64,000 bases of DNA from SAR202-VII-2 sp965263165 (lineage in GTDB: Bacteria > Chloroflexota > Dehalococcoidia > Lucifugimonadales > SAR202-VII-2): the NCBI GenBank assembly GCA_965263165.1, contig OZ253584.1:806001-870000 (forward strand). The letters run 5' to 3'. Shown here piece by piece: positions 17,690 to 26,365 of the stretch. How positions within the stretch are numbered: position 1 is the stretch's first letter; every line of letters begins with the position of its first letter. A model generated the notes under the pieces. The model had not been told where the DNA came from. It worked only from the letters and a program-made list of their open reading frames with translations, and did no database searches. Position numbers and translations under genes: made by a program.

Positions 17690-17714
17690 AAAGCGCCGCA
17701 AGGACGAGACGCCA

Positions 17715-18374
17715 ATGACCAAGATCAAAATCTGCGGCCTTCGCGACGCCGGGCGCGCCCTTGTTGCGGCCAACGCCGGTGCCGACTACCTGGGCTTTGT
17801 CTTCGTACCGGGTGTGCGGCGTTGGTTGGCCATGGAGGACGCCCAGCGCATCGTTGCCGAATACAGGAAGGCCCATGGGCCAGAAGCACCGCGCTTGGTG
17901 GGACTCTTCTCAGACCAGCCAATTGAGGAGGTCAACGAGACCCTGGAAGCCGTGGGCCTGGACATGGCCCAACTCTGCGGCGGCGAGTCGTTGGACTATG
18001 TCGCGCGCGTGGTACGGCCCGTCATCAAGGTCATCCACATAGACAGCGACGCGCCTCCCGATGAAGAGGTTGGCAACGTCGCCAGCCAGCTTGGCGCGCT
18101 CAAAGAAGCTGGCGTCATGGCAACCCTTGACCGAAAGTCATCAGTGCAGCCTGGCGGCCTTGGAGTGGCCTTCGACTGGGCCATCGCCGAGAAGCTGGCG
18201 GCGAAGCACGACTTCTTGCTGGCGGGAGGGCTTACGCCAGGCAACGTGAGGGAAGCCATTGCCACCGTCCATCCATGGGGTGTCGACGCTTCCAGCGGCG
18301 TTGAGACCGATGGCGTGAAGGACACAGCCAAAATCGAAGCCTTCATCGCAGCGGCTCAAGCTGGGGGTTCGTGA
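17715..18374 (+). CDS. trpF: Phosphoribosylanthranilate isomerase
   Basis: 219 residues from ATG 17715 behind AAGGAC. A TIM-barrel enzyme performing the Amadori rearrangement of PRA to CdRP, just before the TrpC step. Conserved segments are KIKICGLRD (catalytic cysteine), AGADYLGFVF, MAQLCGGES and VDASSGVE. GGLTPGNV is the phosphate-binding strand. It is the fifth gene in the trp order E-G-D-C-F. A small coiled-coil gene separates it from trpB. Confidence 0.94.
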   Translation: MTKIKICGLRDAGRALVAANAGADYLGFVFVPGVRRWLAMEDAQRIVAEYRKAHGPEAPRLVGLFSDQPIEEVNETLEAVGLDMAQLCGGESLDYVARVVRPVIKVIHIDSDAPPDEEVGNVASQLGALKEAGVMATLDRKSSVQPGGLGVAFDWAIAEKLAAKHDFLLAGGLTPGNVREAIATVHPWGVDASSGVETDGVKDTAKIEAFIAAAQAGGS

Positions 18375-18452
18375 TACAATGAACTGGCTATTATGGACAT
18401 TGTTCCTGGCTTACGCTAGGTCGTCCAAGACGCGCCGGTTCCGCAGTCGCGG

Positions 18453-18746
18453 GTGCTCCAAGTGGAGCAGCGCGTCGCCAACGAACGCCTGGACAGGCTC
18501 TCAGAAGAAAATAGCCGGCGTTTCGAGAAGGTTGGCGAGCGTTTCCCCCTCCTTCAAGACAACATGAACCGACGCTTCGAGGCAGTGAACCAGCAGACGT
18601 TGACGATCTCCAAGACGCTCGCGAGCTTTGATGGGAAAATGGACGTCCTGCTTGATCACGGGCTGGATGTCACGGATATGAGCCGTCTACCAGGTCGCGT
18701 TGGGGCGCTGGAAAGGCAGGTAGCCGAGATGGTGCACCGTCAATAG
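18453..18746 (+). CDS. Small coiled-coil protein within the trp operon, possibly truncated
   Basis: 97 residues from GTG 18453: MLQVEQRVANERLDRLSEEN and then DNMNRRFEAVNQQTLTISKT. It is heptad-rich and probably forms a helical oligomer; there is no catalytic motif. The same frame extends upstream through a TAG at 18417-18419 to an ATG at 18393 (MDIVPGLR, stop, VVQDAPVP). A longer protein whose start was lost to a nonsense mutation is therefore possible. It sits between trpF and trpB, ending 4 bases before trpB. I do not recognise the family; its place in the operon does not by itself imply a tryptophan role. Confidence 0.5.
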   Translation: MLQVEQRVANERLDRLSEENSRRFEKVGERFPLLQDNMNRRFEAVNQQTLTISKTLASFDGKMDVLLDHGLDVTDMSRLPGRVGALERQVAEMVHRQ

Positions 18747-18750
18747 ACTA

Positions 18751-19962
18751 ATGCTGGAAACCAAATCAACCCCACTTCCCGACGCCACCGGCCACTTTGG
18801 CCCCTACGGAGGCCGTTTCGTTCCGGAGACCCTAATGACGGCGCTCCATGACTTGGAGCAGGCTCACACCTGGGCCATACAGGACAAGGGCTTCCAGGAT
18901 GAACTCAACGCTCTCTTAGGCAGCTACGTTGGCCGGCCCACTCCCCTCTACTTCGCGCAGGGGTTGAGCAGGGAGTGCGGCGGCGCGCGCATTTTCCTGA
19001 AACGGGAGGACCTAGCACACACCGGCGCTCACAAGATCAACAATGCGGTGGGGCAAGCCCTGCTGGCCCGTCACATGGGCAAGCGCCGCATCATCGCTGA
19101 GACCGGCGCCGGGCAGCACGGCGTGGCCACGGCGACCGTCTGCGCGCTGATGGGTATGCAGTGCGTGGTCTACATGGGGGAGGAGGACATCCGCCGCCAG
19201 GCCATGAACGTCTTCCGCATGCGCCTGCTAGGCGCCGAGGTCTACCCCGTGGCGTCGGGCAGTCGAACGCTGAAAGACGCCATCAACGAGGCCATCCGCG
19301 ACTGGGTTACGAATGTGGAGACCACGTTCTACCTCATTGGCAGCGCCGTGGGCCCCCATCCCTACCCGGCCATCGTGCGCGACTTCCAGTCAGTGATTGG
19401 AAGAGAGGCAAGAGCCCAGGCGCTGGCGTTGGAGGGGCGGCTCCCGGACTACGCCGTGGCCTGCGTTGGAGGTGGCAGCAACGCCATTGGCCTTTTCCAT
19501 CCCTTCCTAGAGGACGCGGAAGTGAAACTAGTAGGCGTCGAGGCCGGTGGCGAAGGGATCGACACCGGCCATCATGCGGCCACCCTTGTCGCGGGGAAGG
19601 TGGGCGTCCTTCACGGCAGCAAGTCGTACCTTCTCCAGGATGAGGGCGGACAGATTACAGAGACCCACAGCGTTTCGGCAGGCTTGGACTACCCTGGCGT
19701 CGGACCGGAGCACTCCTACCTCAAAGACATGGGCAGGGCCACCTACGTCAGCGTCACGGACACCGAAGCTCTGGAAGGATTTCAACTGCTGTCCCGCACT
19801 GAAGGCATCCTACCAGCGCTGGAACCATCCCACGCCGTCGCTCACGTCAGGAAGTTGGCAGCCACGCTTCCCGAGGAAGCCTTTGTCATCATGGGCCTTT
19901 CGGGACGGGGTGACAAAGACATTCACGTCGTAGCAGAGGCCCTGAATATCCCGGTTGCGTAG
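18751..19962 (+). CDS. trpB: Tryptophan synthase beta subunit
   Basis: 403 residues, the standard TrpB length. It makes tryptophan from indole and serine with PLP. The PLP lysine lies in KREDLAHTGAHKINNAVGQ; GGGSNAIGLFHPF binds the cofactor phosphate; GLDYPGVGPEHSYL is typical of TrpB1. ETGAGQHGVATATVCAL is also conserved. The alpha subunit gene (trpA), which normally follows, is not present; the next gene is an unrelated membrane protein. Either trpA lies elsewhere or TrpB uses free indole. Confidence 0.96.
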   Translation: MLETKSTPLPDATGHFGPYGGRFVPETLMTALHDLEQAHTWAIQDKGFQDELNALLGSYVGRPTPLYFAQGLSRECGGARIFLKREDLAHTGAHKINNAVGQALLARHMGKRRIIAETGAGQHGVATATVCALMGMQCVVYMGEEDIRRQAMNVFRMRLLGAEVYPVASGSRTLKDAINEAIRDWVTNVETTFYLIGSAVGPHPYPAIVRDFQSVIGREARAQALALEGRLPDYAVACVGGGSNAIGLFHPFLEDAEVKLVGVEAGGEGIDTGHHAATLVAGKVGVLHGSKSYLLQDEGGQITETHSVSAGLDYPGVGPEHSYLKDMGRATYVSVTDTEALEGFQLLSRTEGILPALEPSHAVAHVRKLAATLPEEAFVIMGLSGRGDKDIHVVAEALNIPVA

Positions 19963-19993
19963 CCGCGAGGCCCCCCGGCTGAGACCATGGCGC

Positions 19994-20023
19994 TTGTGAA
20001 ATGGCATCCTATCCAGGTATATT
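19994..20023 (+). promoter_or_regulatory. Candidate promoter of the YihY-family gene
   Basis: TTGTGA (19994-19999), an 18-base spacer and TATATT (20018-20023), about 65 bases before the ATG at 20088. The -10 is good. This suggests the gene is transcribed separately from trp. Confidence 0.4.
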
Positions 20024-20087
20024 CTCTCTAGCAATCTTTCCATTCGCCGCGTCCATTAATCGTGGACGGTGAATCTAGCGGGCAGGC

Positions 20088-21080
20088 ATGACGCTTCGAA
20101 CTGCTGCTGGCTCTGTGGGGAAGACCGTCAAGGCCGACATCCCCCTGCGCCTGCTGGGTATCTTCTTCCTGTTTACCTGGGTCGTCGTTGGGAGCGCCCG
20201 AATCGTCAACCAGTTCCTGGGGAACAACTGTCCTCACCTGGCCGCCGCTATCTCCTTCTACGGGCTATTTTCGCTCTTTCCCATGATGCTGGCCGTCATA
20301 ACGATCCTCGGCTACATCGCCGGGCCGGAGTCGGCGAACTCGCAGGTCGCCAGTCAAATCGGGCAATTGGTTCCGATATCGTCGAGCCTGGTGACTCAGA
20401 CAATTCAGGGCGTTATTGACGCCAAGCACATTACTGGGATCGTCGCCATCGTCGGCTTGCTCTGGGCAGCCAACGCCGTCTTTGGCGCTATCAGGAAGGG
20501 CGTAAACACCGCATGGGGTGTGCGCGCCCCCCGACCCTTCTTCCATGAGCGCTTCATCGACTTCTCGCTGACCGTCGGGGCAGGCATTCTGATCTTCGTT
20601 TCCATCTCTTCTACGGTCGCCCTCACCTTTTTCAGGGATTTCAGCGGGAACGTGGCCCCCCAACTAGGGCTGTCGAGCGACATCACCTGGAATATAGTTG
20701 CTGGAATCATTCCCTTCATGGTGTCCTTCCTCACCTTCACTCTCCTCTACTGGCTCCTGCCCAACACCCACGTGTCCCTCCGGCACGTCATTCCAGGCGC
20801 CCTCGCAGGCGCCATCGCCTTCGAGGCAGTCAAGACCCTCTTTGTCACCTACGTCCGGAACTACGCCGACTACGACGTGCTGTACGGCCCCGTCGGCGCA
20901 GTCCTCGCCCTCATGACGTGGCTGTACGTTTCGGCGATGATCCTACTGTTTTGTGCAGCCGTCTCCTCCAACTACTCCGCCTTCATAGAAAAGCGCTCAG
21001 CCCGGCGGCGCTGGCGCCGGGTCTTGGAAGAGACGCGATCTCACACCGTCGCGGCACCCACTTCCGTCAGCGACAACTGA
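20088..21080 (+). CDS. YihY/BrkB family inner-membrane protein
   Basis: 330 residues with about six membrane-spanning segments. The N-terminal part LRLLGIFFLFTWVVVGSARIVNQFLGNNCPHLAAAISFYGLFSLFPMML contains the family's characteristic A-A-x-x-F-Y-x-x-x-S-L-F-P pattern. Later segments include PGALAGAIAFEAVKTLF and YGPVGAVLALMTWLYVSAMILLFCAAV, also typical. The C-terminal basic tail (KRSARRRWRRVL) is probably cytoplasmic. The family was once called ribonuclease BN, but that name is not supported; its function is uncertain. A gap of about 125 bases separates it from trpB, and it converges on ileS. Confidence 0.85.
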   Translation: MTLRTAAGSVGKTVKADIPLRLLGIFFLFTWVVVGSARIVNQFLGNNCPHLAAAISFYGLFSLFPMMLAVITILGYIAGPESANSQVASQIGQLVPISSSLVTQTIQGVIDAKHITGIVAIVGLLWAANAVFGAIRKGVNTAWGVRAPRPFFHERFIDFSLTVGAGILIFVSISSTVALTFFRDFSGNVAPQLGLSSDITWNIVAGIIPFMVSFLTFTLLYWLLPNTHVSLRHVIPGALAGAIAFEAVKTLFVTYVRNYADYDVLYGPVGAVLALMTWLYVSAMILLFCAAVSSNYSAFIEKRSARRRWRRVLEETRSHTVAAPTSVSDN

Positions 21081-21438
21081 ACAAGCGGCTAGAGACGGTC
21101 CAGCAGTTTCCGGCGCTCCCTTCCCACCGTTGGCGCAACTCTGTTCCTCTTGAAGCCTTCCGCGCCGCGGCTCTTCCAACGAGCGCCCCCAGGCAGGGGC
21201 AGTCGCGGACGGCGTTCCGGTTGTAGCCACGGGTTGAGTGGGGATGGTGCAATGAGAACTTCTTCGGAAGGCCGCCGGACGACGTGATCACACAGACGGC
21301 CAGTGAGGGGCGCCGAAGAATACCGCGGCCCTGCGGCGAGGCGCCCACAGGAACGCCACCGGCGCCGCGGTAGGGATTGCCGCGGAGTGGACCGCCGGTG
21401 CAAGTCGGTCCCCAAGGCTGGCGGAGAGGCCCCGGCGG
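21081..21438. other. Gene-free convergent region with GC-rich potential stems
   Basis: 358 bases between two convergent genes. I see several GC-rich stretches, for instance GGCGCCGCGG near 21355 and GACCGCCGG near 21390, that could fold. I find no RNase P, tmRNA, SRP or tRNA signature and no copy of the dispersed element. Terminators for both neighbours may be here, but no stem with a T-tract stands out. Confidence 0.35.
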
Positions 21439-24400
21439 TTACTCTACCTGCTTCACCGCCAGCACGACCTGCTCTCCCTCGAGCTGGTGTTCCTCTATGA
21501 AGGCCCCCTCCTGGGGGTCCCGTTCCGCCAGTTCCACCGAGAGGGTCTCCTGACGAATGTAGTCCCTGAACCTGGACACCGCTCTCCGCACAGCTTCCCC
21601 CGCGGTGTAGGTCGTCACGATGCGGTCCGCTATGGCAAAGCCCGCCGCACGCCGCATATTCTGAATCCTGTGGACCAGCTCCCTGACGAGACCTTCTTCC
21701 GCCAGTTCTTGAGAAATGTTCGTGTCCACCGCCACGACGTAGCCAGCCTCCGCTGTCGCGGCGTGAGCACCGTCCTTGGTGGCTTCGATCCTGATCTCGT
21801 CGGGCTGGATCGTCATACCGTCAATTTCGACAACTTCTCCCGCCGACAGCTTGGCATAGAGTTGCGCTGGGTCCATGGCGGCTAGCGCCTGAATGGCCCC
21901 AGGCATGTCGGCGCCGAGCCGCGGGCCCAGCTTGGCGTGCTCGGGCCGCAGCGTGACGAAGCGGATGGCTTCCCGTTCGTCGACCACCTGAAGCTCCTTC
22001 ACGTTCAACTCTTCCAGAAGCTGCGGTGCGAAGCGGCCCAAGGCCTGCGCCTCCTCCGGGCGTCGGGGCTTGACTAGAACGCGCTGCAGCGGCTGGCGAA
22101 CCTTGATGCCGGCCCGGCTGCGGGCGGCGTGACCCAGGCTGGTGACCCTGCGGACCAAGGCGACGTCCCTCGATAGATCCTCATCGACGAGGCTGTTTTC
22201 GACTTGGGGCCAGGCAGCCAGATGCACGCTCTCAGGGGCCGCTGAGTTTGACGCCTTCACAAGGTTTTGGTACAGCGACTCGGCCAGGAACGGCGTGAGG
22301 GGGGCGAGGAGAGTGCTCACGGTCACCAGGCACGTGTACAGGGTGACGTAGGCGCTCTGCTTGTCCTCATCATTCTCACTCTTCCAGAACCGCCGCCTGC
22401 TCCGGCGGACGTACCAGTTCGACAGTAACTCCACAAACTCTTCGAGGCGGCGGGCTGCATCCGTTGGATTATAGACATCCATCGCTTCGGTGGTGTCGCG
22501 CACCAGCAGGTTGAGTTCGGAGAGCAGCCATCGGTCCAGTTCCGCCTTGGGGTTCACGCCGCCAGCGGCGGTTGGGTTGAATCCGTCCAAGTTCGCATAG
22601 GTGACGAAGAAGCTGTAGACGTTCCAAAGGGGCAAGAAGAAGCGGCGGACGGCCTCCTCTACCAGATCCTTGGAAAAGCGGCGAGAGTTCCCCGGAGGCG
22701 CGGACGCGAAGAGATACCAGCGCAGGGCGTCGGCGCCCTGCACGTCGATGACCTCCCACGGCTCCACGACGTTGCCCTTGGACTTGCTCATCTTGTCGCC
22801 GTACTGGTCGAGGATGAGGCCCAAGCAAATGACGTTGCGGTAGGCCGGACCGTCCTTGAGGAGAGTCGACAGTGCGTGGAGACTGTAGAACCATCCCCTG
22901 GTCTGGTCGACAGCTTCGCAGATGTAGTCGGCGGGGAAGTAGAGCCGAGAGTCGACCTCGTCCTGGTGCTCGTAGGGGTAGTGCCACTGCGCGAAGGGCA
23001 TAGCCCCCGAGTCGAACCAGCAGTCCAGTACCTCCGGCGCCCGCCTCATCTCGCCCCGGCAGTCAGCGCACCGGAGGACCACTTCATCAACGTAGGGCCG
23101 GTGGAGGTCCTCCGGCTGCCCCAACGCGCGGATCTGATACTGGGTGTAGGAATCGGGGGTCATGCGGTCCTTCATCTCGGCGGCGCTTCCCATGCATTCC
23201 AGTTTCCCACATTGGTCACACCGCCAGATGGGTAGCGGGGTGCCCCAGTAGCGCTCTCGCGAGACGGCCCAGTCCACGTTATTGCGCAACCAGTCGCCGA
23301 AACGGCCGGTTTTGATGTGCTCAGGGAACCAATTGACCTCCTCGTTCCCCGAAAGCAGGCGGTCCTTCACAGCGGTGGTCCGGATATACCAGGAAGGCTT
23401 GGCGTAGTAGAGCAGGGGCGCGTCACATCGCCAACAGAAGGGATATGTGTGAGTGTAGACGCCTTGTTTGTAGAGCAGCCCTCTTTTCTCCAGGTCCCGG
23501 ATGATCAGGGGGTCTGCGTCCTTCACGAACTTCCCTGCAAAGGGATACCGCCCCTGGATGATTCCCATCTGGTCAACGTGCTGAATGAAGTGGGCGCCGG
23601 TAGCCTTGCCCATGCTGTAGTCGTCCTCGCCGAAGGCCGGAGCGCTGTGGACGATGCCCGAGCCGTCTTCCAGCGTGACGAAGCCGGCGGCGACGACGCT
23701 ATAGGTGAACGGCTTCGATGGCGGCAATGGCGCGTCCTGAAGCTGCTCCACCGCCCCACCCTCCTGATCGGCGCTCTGAAACTGCTGGACGCTGGCGCCG
23801 TAGGTAAAGGGATTGAACAACGGCTCGTAGCGTACCCCGGCCAGCGCGGATCCCGGGAAGGTGGCGACAACCTCGCTACCCTCATCGAGCAGCGCCCCGG
23901 CGAGGGCCGCTGCCAGGATGATCCGCCGGCCGTCGGGCATGAGCGCCATGACATACTCGGCGTCTGGGGCAACCGCCAGGGCTGTGTTGCCTGGCAGCGT
24001 CCAGGGCGTGGTGGTCCAGGCCATCAGGTACGTCTCGCCGTTCGTGGGAACGACATCGCGGACGACCTGTCCTTGGGCCTCCCGCGTGTCCATGACCCGG
24101 AAGAGGACGTGGATGGAGGGGTCTACCGTATCGTCCTTGTAGCCCAATGAGACCTCGTGAGAGCTGAGGGTCGTGACGCAGCGGGGGCAGTGTGGTGTCA
24201 CCTTGTGCCCCTCGTACAGCAAACCCTTGTCCCAAAGCTGCTTGAGAATCCACCACCCGGTCTCTATGTAGTTGTTGTCATAGGTGATGTAGGCGTCCTC
24301 CATGTCGACCCAGAATCCCACGCGCTCGGTGAGGCGCTCCCACTCCTTGACGTAGCGAAAGACGCTATCCCGGCAACGGCGATTGAACTCGGCGATGGAC

Positions 24401-24750
24401 GCTTCAGGGTCGCCCGGCACAATGTTCTCAATCTCCCGCTTGGTGGAGATTCCCAGCTCCTTCTCCACCTCCAGCTCTACGGGCAATCCATGGGTGTCCC
24501 AACCGCCCTTGCGGAAGGGCCTGTAGCCGCGCATGGTCTTGTAGCGGGGAATAACGTCCTTATAAACCCTGGAGAGCACGTGATGAATGCCGGGAAGCCC
24601 GTTGGCGGTGGGGGGACCCTCGTACAGAACGAAAAGAGGCGCGCCTTCGCGCGCCTCCGTCTTCCGAAAGACGTCAGCTTTCCGCCAGAAATCGAGGATC
24701 TCCTCCTCAAGCTGCGGGAGATTGACCCTACTGGACACCGGCTGGAACAT
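21439..24750 (-). CDS. ileS: Isoleucyl-tRNA synthetase, eukaryote-like (type 2)
   Basis: 1103 residues, longer than the roughly 930 of ordinary bacterial IleRS. It charges tRNA-Ile in the cytosol. The HIGH-type motif is GIHH at 54-57 and KMSKS is at 653-657. GWDTHGLPVELEVEKELGI is the wording seen in type 2 (eukaryote-like) enzymes. The editing domain occupies about 200-420, with TYLMAWTTTPWTLPGNTALAV. CPRCVTTLSSHEVSLGY is a zinc-binding segment. The anticodon-binding region includes RRSRRRFWKSEN. The C terminus lacks the cysteine-rich end of type 1. Type 2 enzymes are generally less sensitive to mupirocin; that is family knowledge. No T-box is visible upstream, and it is divergent from the M67 gene. 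Confidence 0.94.
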   Translation of the reverse strand: MFQPVSSRVNLPQLEEEILDFWRKADVFRKTEAREGAPLFVLYEGPPTANGLPGIHHVLSRVYKDVIPRYKTMRGYRPFRKGGWDTHGLPVELEVEKELGISTKREIENIVPGDPEASIAEFNRRCRDSVFRYVKEWERLTERVGFWVDMEDAYITYDNNYIETGWWILKQLWDKGLLYEGHKVTPHCPRCVTTLSSHEVSLGYKDDTVDPSIHVLFRVMDTREAQGQVVRDVVPTNGETYLMAWTTTPWTLPGNTALAVAPDAEYVMALMPDGRRIILAAALAGALLDEGSEVVATFPGSALAGVRYEPLFNPFTYGASVQQFQSADQEGGAVEQLQDAPLPPSKPFTYSVVAAGFVTLEDGSGIVHSAPAFGEDDYSMGKATGAHFIQHVDQMGIIQGRYPFAGKFVKDADPLIIRDLEKRGLLYKQGVYTHTYPFCWRCDAPLLYYAKPSWYIRTTAVKDRLLSGNEEVNWFPEHIKTGRFGDWLRNNVDWAVSRERYWGTPLPIWRCDQCGKLECMGSAAEMKDRMTPDSYTQYQIRALGQPEDLHRPYVDEVVLRCADCRGEMRRAPEVLDCWFDSGAMPFAQWHYPYEHQDEVDSRLYFPADYICEAVDQTRGWFYSLHALSTLLKDGPAYRNVICLGLILDQYGDKMSKSKGNVVEPWEVIDVQGADALRWYLFASAPPGNSRRFSKDLVEEAVRRFFLPLWNVYSFFVTYANLDGFNPTAAGGVNPKAELDRWLLSELNLLVRDTTEAMDVYNPTDAARRLEEFVELLSNWYVRRSRRRFWKSENDEDKQSAYVTLYTCLVTVSTLLAPLTPFLAESLYQNLVKASNSAAPESVHLAAWPQVENSLVDEDLSRDVALVRRVTSLGHAARSRAGIKVRQPLQRVLVKPRRPEEAQALGRFAPQLLEELNVKELQVVDEREAIRFVTLRPEHAKLGPRLGADMPGAIQALAAMDPAQLYAKLSAGEVVEIDGMTIQPDEIRIEATKDGAHAATAEAGYVVAVDTNISQELAEEGLVRELVHRIQNMRRAAGFAIADRIVTTYTAGEAVRRAVSRFRDYIRQETLSVELAERDPQEGAFIEEHQLEGEQVVLAVKQVE

Positions 24751-24918
24751 CGAACTGCCTCTTGAAGAAAAGGATGGCCTGCATCGCCGATAGCGACGCT
24801 TTCATTCTACAGGAAAGCGCCGTCAGATTGGGAAGGCGCACGCCTCTGCGGAGAGCCGCCGCTTGCGCAAGCAACGGACGGTATGGACAATAGCCGGAAA
24901 TTCGGCTGAGGTGGACCT

Positions 24919-25338
24919 GTGCTTACCTTGGAGCGGTCGTATGTCGACCAGATGATCGCCCACGCCCGCGAGGAGAACCCGAACGAATGTTGCGGCATCA
25001 TCGCCGGCGACGACGGGCGGGCGGTCAACTTTTACCGGATCACCAACGCCGCAAAGAGCCCCTTCCGGTACAGGATGGACCCCCAGGAGTTCTTCCGGGC
25101 GTACCGCGACGTGGAAGACCGGGGCTGGCGCATCCTCGTTCTCTATCACTCCCACACCCACACCGAGGCTCGCCCGTCGGACACCGACATCCGCCTGGCC
25201 ACCGGGCCGGATGGCCGATCCCTCTGGCCTGATACGTTCTACGTGCTGGTGTCCCTGGCCGACGAAAACGATCCTTCCGTGCGCGCGTTCACCATCGAGG
25301 ACGCCGTGGTGCAAGAGTACGAGCTTCGCGTCATCTAG
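24919..25338 (+). CDS. M67/JAMM family metallopeptidase
   Basis: 139 residues from a GTG at 24919. The JAMM zinc site is complete: E23 in NPNECCGIIAG, H77 and H79 in YHSHTHTEARPSDTD, and D90 ten residues further on. This is the form of bacterial Mec-type proteases that remove C-terminal residues from sulfur-carrier proteins to release cysteine or free a thiocarboxylate. Here no ThiS/MoaD-like or cysteine-synthase neighbour is visible, so that role is inferred only from the family. The gene diverges from ileS. The aldolase gene follows 25 bases downstream on the same strand. Confidence 0.85.
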   Translation: MLTLERSYVDQMIAHAREENPNECCGIIAGDDGRAVNFYRITNAAKSPFRYRMDPQEFFRAYRDVEDRGWRILVLYHSHTHTEARPSDTDIRLATGPDGRSLWPDTFYVLVSLADENDPSVRAFTIEDAVVQEYELRVI

Positions 25339-25363
25339 CCGCGCCTTGCGTGATGGAGCAATC

Positions 25364-26143
25364 ATGGCCACAGACCCCCTGGACGACCTCAGATACAAGA
25401 TCGCTCAGTCCTGCCGCATCCTCGCCTCGCTTGGCATCCTGAAGGGCATTCACGGCCACGTCAGCCACCGCGTCCCAGGCGCCGGCGAGATGCTCATCCG
25501 CTGCCGGGGAGACGTCGAATACGGAGTCAACTACACGACTCCCGGCCAGATCCGCCGCCTGACTTTCGACGGCGATGGCGCCGATCTGGGCGGCGCCTAC
25601 GAGGCGCCTTTGGAGCTGCCCATCCACGGCGAGATTCTAAGGGCCCGGCCCGAGGTCAACTGTGTGATTCACGGCCACCCGCCGGCCACGCTTCTATGCG
25701 GTATCGCCGGAATAGAGTTGCGCCCCATCTTCGGCTCCTACGACCCACAGGCGCTGAGCATCGCGGTGGAGGGCGTTCCGATCTATCCCAGGTCGGTGTT
25801 GATCAGCCGGCCGGAGCTGGCCAGCGGGGTCATCGCCGCCATGGGGCCTCGCGATGTTTGTCTCATGAAGGGGCACGGCGTCACAGTGGCCGGGACATCG
25901 GTGGAGGACGCAACGATCCGGGCGATCAAGCTGGAGTCGCTGGCGAAAGTGCATTGGGAACTGGCCAAGGCAGGCAAGACGGCGCAGGACATCCCCTGGC
26001 AGGACGTTGAGGAATTCGCGAGGCGGCCCCGGGGCATGGGCATGCCAAGGGCTACAGAGTGGCTGTGGAAGTACTACGTCAGAGCCCTTGAGGAAGGGGG
26101 CCAGCTCCCCAACGACTTCGACCTAGACATGCGGCATGTCTAG
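25364..26143 (+). CDS. Class II aldolase/adducin family protein
   Basis: 259 residues from ATG 25364. The frame runs open upstream into the M67 gene, but similarity begins at MATDPLDDLRYKIAQSCRIL. The zinc-binding histidines are visible in HGHVSHRV and in CVIHGHPPATLL; the third is in LMKGHGVTVAG. The family includes fuculose-phosphate aldolase, ribulose-5-P epimerase and several decarboxylases and dehydratases of aromatic catabolism. The substrate here is unknown. The stop codon TAG lies in another instance of the CTAGGGAA..CTCTGAACA motif. Confidence 0.85.
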   Translation: MATDPLDDLRYKIAQSCRILASLGILKGIHGHVSHRVPGAGEMLIRCRGDVEYGVNYTTPGQIRRLTFDGDGADLGGAYEAPLELPIHGEILRARPEVNCVIHGHPPATLLCGIAGIELRPIFGSYDPQALSIAVEGVPIYPRSVLISRPELASGVIAAMGPRDVCLMKGHGVTVAGTSVEDATIRAIKLESLAKVHWELAKAGKTAQDIPWQDVEEFARRPRGMGMPRATEWLWKYYVRALEEGGQLPNDFDLDMRHV

Positions 26144-26179
26144 GGAACCTCTGAACAACTCGCCGCAGCCCTCCAAACC

Positions 26180-26214
26180 CCCTCCCGCAGACGGGAGGGC
26201 CGCGCGTAGCGCGG
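26180..26214. terminator. Double hairpin between aldolase and LRR gene
   Basis: Two adjacent perfect stems. CCCTCCCG (26180-26187) pairs with CGGGAGGG (26192-26199), and CCGCGC (26200-26205) with GCGCGG (26209-26214). It sits between convergent genes and could stop transcription from either side, but no T-tract follows. Confidence 0.4.
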
Positions 26215-26365
26215 GGGAGGAGACTGGGCTGCTGAGCGCAGCCCTCTACGGGCAATAGCCGTCCACGGTATCCGGCAGGCTCACCAGTAAGCCGTCGCGG
26301 TTCAAACTGGCTGGGAGCGCCTTCTGGACGATATGCCGTCCGTCCCCGGCTGAGGGCGCGTGGCT

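Noticed and set aside
21380..21420. Cobalamin-riboswitch-like string (GCCGGTGCAAGTC...GGTCCC)
   Set aside because: Only a short resemblance; other conserved parts of the riboswitch are missing, and no B12 gene follows on that strand.
24751..24918. A T-box before ileS
   Set aside because: The AGGGTGG..CCGCGG signature and Stem I motifs are absent.
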